From: an uncultured Verrucomicrobiota bacterium
GTDB lineage: Bacteria > Verrucomicrobiota > Verrucomicrobiae > Opitutales > Opitutaceae
Assembly: GCA_946481225.1 (NCBI GenBank)
Contig: CAMLNJ010000148.1
Location: forward strand, 1-7,210
Direction: 5' to 3'
Length of the DNA: 7,210 nt
The notes beneath the pieces are model-generated. The model did not search any database. It was not told the DNA's origin and was given only the letters and a program-made list of their open reading frames with translations. The position numbers and the translations under genes are program-made. Shown here piece by piece: positions 4,590 through 7,210 of the stretch (position 1 is the first letter of the stretch; every line of letters starts with the position of its first letter).

Positions 4590-6803
4590 CTAACGCTCTA
4601 CGAGTGAATCCTCCTTCGATCCGCCACTCGCGCCGCCAAAGGGCGGGGCCTCCGACAACGGCCCCAGATCCCAAACGCGAACAAGATGATCGTCGGAGCC
4701 GGAAATCAGCCAACGGCCATCCGGACTGAATTCAATGGCACGAATCCAGCGCATGTTCTCGCCGACGAGGCGGGCTTCGCCGCCCTTGGCCGGCCACAAC
4801 CAAATTTGGCCGGTGTCGCCGCCCACCGCGATCCACCGATGATCGGGCGACCAAGCCATGCAGCTCACGTAGCCGGCAGGGCCTTGGCGCGAAAGAACCG
4901 ACTCCGGCGTCCATTCCGGGCCTTGCCAAAGCTCCAGAGTGGAAGGCGCGCCGTCCGTTTGCGTGACATAGGCGAAGGCTTGTCCGTCGGAGCGAAAGGC
5001 CACCCGTCTTGGAGATTGCCCCTGGAGAGACCGGACCCGGCGAAGAAGCGATTCCTGCTTCAGGTCGTAGACCGCGATACCTCCTGGATCGGTGAACGCA
5101 GCCTGATGCCCGGAGCGAAAAAGACTAATCTCAGGCCGGAACGATTTTTCGGCGCGGAGCCACTCCACAACTCGACTCTCCCCCTGCGCGCTCACCAGAA
5201 GCACCCTCGGGGGCTCCTCGTAGGAGCCCAGCGCGCATACGAAAGAGTCGTTGGTCGCGTAGGCGAAATCAGTCAGCTCGCCCGTGATTTTTACCGGCTC
5301 GCCGACCTGCGCCAAGGTGGCGGCGTCGAATTCAAAAATCTCGGAGATGCGGCTGCATGAGCCCGCGGCGATGCGCGAACCATCGGGCGAAATCTGCAGA
5401 CGTCCGGCGTCGTCCGGCGTCGCGTTTTGCGCCACCAGTTTCAGGGATGGCAGAGATAACAAGGTCACCGTGCCTCCCAGATCCCCCGCGACGACGTGCC
5501 GCCCATCCGGGGTGGCGCGTAGCGCGAGGATCATGCCATCGCGCTCCGGACGGGAGGCATATGTGGCGAAGGGAATCGACGCCACGGTTTCAAGCGCCGG
5601 TTTGCTCACGCCCAGCCATGCCTTCATTTGCCTCAGTTCCCCTTCGGTAAAGGAGCCGCCGCGCGGTTCGTTTGCGACGGGACGGAAAAATTCGTGAGCC
5701 GTCTCCTTGTCATTGCAGCGCCACGCCCAATGGGTCGCACGAAAAGCGTTGTAGGCGGAGCGAGGCGTTGCGGCCACGAGCGCGCGCAGGCTTTCCCGAA
5801 GCGGAGCCCACTCGAACCCGTCCACCCGCAACATGCTTTCCGATTCGAGGGTATAACTGCTCGATGCCTCGGCGATGATCGCGTAAATGGACGCGCCCAA
5901 ACCGCTGCGGTTGGAACGCGCCTCACTTTGAGCCCAGGCCGCGATCTCGCCCGTCCGACCATGCCAGCGTGGCAACAGATAGATCGCTTTTCTTTCGTAG
6001 TAAGGCAGGTAGCCAGGCCATTCCGTGGTCGCGGCTTGATAAAGCTTTTCATACTCCTCCCGACCCCAGTTTTGCCCCATCGCCACCGTTTGAAGTGCGG
6101 CGAAACGATGCGGGCAAGCGCGTGGCGCCTCCTCGAGCAGCTTGCGGGAGATCGCGAGATTTTCAAAAAATCCGGTCCAGCCGCTCCCCTCGACTTCCCT
6201 GGCGGAACCGCCGCCCCGGCGATGCCAGGCCAACGCGATAAAGGCGCCCGCCTCGGCGACCGGCCGGGTGGCCGACTGAGGAAAGGCGGCCGCCCATCGG
6301 TCAAAAACGCGCCGCCACTCGGCCCAGCTTTCCGGCGTCTTCCCATACGCTTCGTCGGCGCCCAAACCCGAATAAAAAATCGCCAGGCAGGGCGTGCCGT
6401 CGGCAAACGAGACAAAGGGCGTGCGACGCAAGCGCGCAGCCGCGTTTTCCAAATCCTCGAAGCGCTCCTCTCGCAGCGCCTTCGCGACCATGTGTGCAAA
6501 CTCGGCGTGCCCGCTTTTCTTGTCCCTCGACGGGAGCTTGTCGATTTCCGCGTCCAGCGCGCCGGGCAAGGAGGCGGGCGCAGACGCGGCGGTCGACGCG
6601 GTGGGCGCGGGCGAAACGTTTTCGGGCAATGTGCTGTCTTGAGAAGAGGTCCAGGCGCAGCCTTGGATCGCCCAAAAAGCGGACAATGCGACAACAAGGT
6701 TCCATCGTTCGCGGCGGAGTATTTTCAAGGGAAGTTGGGGGGGCTTGTAAGAGTCTCGATCAACACGCGCACCCGCACCAAAGGCGGGTTTATCAAGAGT
6801 CAA
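4590..6803 (-). CDS. Lipoprotein with DUF4034-like region and seven-blade WD40 propeller
   Basis: This encodes 737 residues from a TTG at 6803. The N-terminus holds a signal peptide (KILRRERW, then a hydrophobic core NLVVALSAFWAIQGC) with the lipobox Cys49. A TTG at 6728 would give a more typical 24-residue signal, but only the 6803 start has a Shine-Dalgarno. Residues 50-80 are a Ser/Ala/Pro tether. Residues 100-395 are helical and match DUF4034 as I remember it: GLGADEAYGKTPESWAEWR, a GWTGFFENLAISRKLLEEA stretch, and the signature YLLPRWHG at 275-282 followed by GEIAAW. Residues 422-714 hold seven WD40-type blades; the last two are the clearest (WSPDHRWIAVGGDTGQIWLW 651-670 and FSPDGRWLISGSDDHLVRVW 692-711). 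It is probably an envelope-anchored scaffold; no catalytic residues are recognised. It converges on the LpoB operon and uses mixed codons (CTG, TTG, CTT, GAT, GCG), unlike that cluster. Ligand and function unknown. Confidence 0.85.
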   Translation of the reverse strand: MTLDKPAFGAGARVDRDSYKPPQLPLKILRRERWNLVVALSAFWAIQGCAWTSSQDSTLPENVSPAPTASTAASAPASLPGALDAEIDKLPSRDKKSGHAEFAHMVAKALREERFEDLENAAARLRRTPFVSFADGTPCLAIFYSGLGADEAYGKTPESWAEWRRVFDRWAAAFPQSATRPVAEAGAFIALAWHRRGGGSAREVEGSGWTGFFENLAISRKLLEEAPRACPHRFAALQTVAMGQNWGREEYEKLYQAATTEWPGYLPYYERKAIYLLPRWHGRTGEIAAWAQSEARSNRSGLGASIYAIIAEASSSYTLESESMLRVDGFEWAPLRESLRALVAATPRSAYNAFRATHWAWRCNDKETAHEFFRPVANEPRGGSFTEGELRQMKAWLGVSKPALETVASIPFATYASRPERDGMILALRATPDGRHVVAGDLGGTVTLLSLPSLKLVAQNATPDDAGRLQISPDGSRIAAGSCSRISEIFEFDAATLAQVGEPVKITGELTDFAYATNDSFVCALGSYEEPPRVLLVSAQGESRVVEWLRAEKSFRPEISLFRSGHQAAFTDPGGIAVYDLKQESLLRRVRSLQGQSPRRVAFRSDGQAFAYVTQTDGAPSTLELWQGPEWTPESVLSRQGPAGYVSCMAWSPDHRWIAVGGDTGQIWLWPAKGGEARLVGENMRWIRAIEFSPDGRWLISGSDDHLVRVWDLGPLSEAPPFGGASGGSKEDSLVER

Positions 6804-6808
6804 GTTAG

Positions 6809-6816
6809 ACCCCCTT
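6809..6816 (-). promoter_or_regulatory. Shine-Dalgarno sequence deciding the TTG start
   Basis: Read on the - strand, AAGGGGGT lies six bases after its G-run from the TTG at 6803. It differs from the ideal AAGGAGGT by one A-to-G change that still pairs by G-U wobble. The alternative TTG at 6728 has only a C-rich leader. This favours the 6803 start even though it makes an unusually long pre-signal stretch of about 35 residues. It is the only clear ribosome-binding sequence in the window. Confidence 0.5.
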
Positions 6817-6879
6817 GAGTCGGCCCCTCAAGCAAGCTAAATCCACAAACCTGGCAGGCCGCCGAAAAAGTCCCGCCCC

Positions 6880-6900
6880 ATATCATATTCGTATAATGGA
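6880..6900. promoter_or_regulatory. AT-rich island, candidate promoter
   Basis: In a GC-rich setting this stretch contains TATAAT on the + strand (6892-6897) and TATGAT on the - strand (6882-6887). The - strand box lies about 80 bases before the WD40-lipoprotein start and could drive that gene. No good -35 element is seen at the right distance on either strand. The + strand TATAAT points into the decayed transposase and is probably without function. Confidence 0.3.
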
Positions 6901-6906
6901 TACGCA

Positions 6907-7210
6907 ATGCGGGGCTATTCGCCCATCCCGGTCCGGGGTTCACGCGCCGTGGTCAACCATCTCATCGCCCTCTTGAAACGCGCGTATCCGCAAGCCCTCG
7001 CCCTGATCGGCGAAGATCCCGCCGCGCCGCTCCCCCCGGCCTTCCTGCGCCGCCGGCCCTCGCCTTTGGCGGCGAAGAAGGCGGGGCCCTCGCGCCTGCG
7101 CGAGTTTTGCCGCCGGCACGGCCCATCGCCAACGCCTTAGCTGCACACCCGAAGGCGGGGATCTTCGCGTCGCCGCCCGGAGCCGACCCGGTGCTCGCGC
7201 CGCGTTTGCC
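6907..7210 (+). pseudogene. Decayed IS110-family transposase fragment (runs off the window)
   Basis: From about 6943 the frame reads RAVVNHLIALLKRAYPQALA and then GEDPAAPLPPAFLRR, PSPLAAKKAGPSRLREFCRRHG. This is the middle part of IS110-family transposases (typically R-VN-LIALLK-YYPQAL ... FL-RWPT-AALQ-A-P-TLRRFF--H). The frame stops at 7138-7140. In another frame (codons from 7116) it resumes as IANALAAHPKAGIFASPPGA and DPVLAPRL to the window edge. That corresponds to the start of the C-terminal Transposase_20 domain (usually AHPDA-IF-SLPGAGPVLAPRLL), with the Gly of PGAG changed to Asp. Intact members have several dozen residues between these blocks, so there is an internal deletion as well as a frameshift. 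The N-terminal DEDD catalytic domain is absent: the element has been truncated on its left. It cannot be an active transposase. The ATG at 6907 is only the first in the open frame. Confidence 0.8.

Noticed and set aside
5400..5421. Short tandem repeat CGTCCGGCGT, two copies
   Set aside because: Only two units, lying within the WD40 coding region and explained by GC-rich Asp/Ala codons; no further copies seen.
5628..6818. A 396-residue + strand open frame opposite the WD40-lipoprotein gene
   Set aside because: It is rich in Arg/Gly with no domain pattern, while the opposite strand carries WD40 repeats, the YLLPRWHG motif and a lipobox.
6804..6942. Possible IS110 left end with a bridge-RNA region
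   Set aside because: The N-terminal half of the transposase is missing, so the original left end is gone. No structured conserved RNA could be recognised here.

Overview
This is a GC-rich bacterial window. The genes on the + strand use almost only C-ending codons (CTC for Leu, GCC for Ala, CGC for Arg) and have pyrimidine-rich leaders with no visible Shine-Dalgarno sequence. Together with short palindromic repeats of the type GTAGCC-CG-CCGTGTCGG, this points to a member of the Verrucomicrobiota, most likely Opitutaceae-like. That assignment is inference; no rRNA or marker gene is present.

Left half (1-4347, + strand): five consecutive genes that probably form one transcription unit of exported cell-envelope proteins. 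They are the C-terminal end of an unrecognised protein (1-294), an exported CsgG/FlgT-like protein (366-1295), a COG3014-type lipoprotein (1418-3205), a YcfL/DUF1425 lipoprotein (3228-3641) and an LpoB-family lipoprotein (3684-4283). A clear intrinsic terminator follows at 4315-4347. YcfL and LpoB are also neighbours in E. coli, where LpoB activates the peptidoglycan synthase PBP1B. COG3014 proteins accompany this pair in various proteobacteria. The likely theme is outer-membrane lipoproteins that control or scaffold wall synthesis, extended here by a CsgG/FlgT-like partner.

This unit is peppered with small repeats. One two-hairpin palindromic element lies in the gap at 1305-1354. A second copy of the same family sits in frame inside the COG3014-like coding sequence (2426-2474), at a Pro/Ala-rich inter-domain linker. 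A 15-bp-period repeat builds the hydrophobic core of two neighbouring signal peptides. Between the two convergent transcription units is a 110-bp composite palindrome (4390-4499) made of two inverted hairpins. The arms of those hairpins differ by paired, compensatory changes.

Right half (4590-7210): a - strand gene encodes a large lipoprotein joining a DUF4034-like helical region to a seven-blade WD40 propeller. Its codon use is clearly different from the left cluster. Beyond it lies a decayed IS110-family transposase fragment that has lost its N-terminal catalytic domain, carries a frameshift and internal deletion, and runs off the window. This half looks like accessory or acquired DNA beside a conserved envelope operon. 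I found no CRISPR array, tRNA, rRNA or recognisable defence system.
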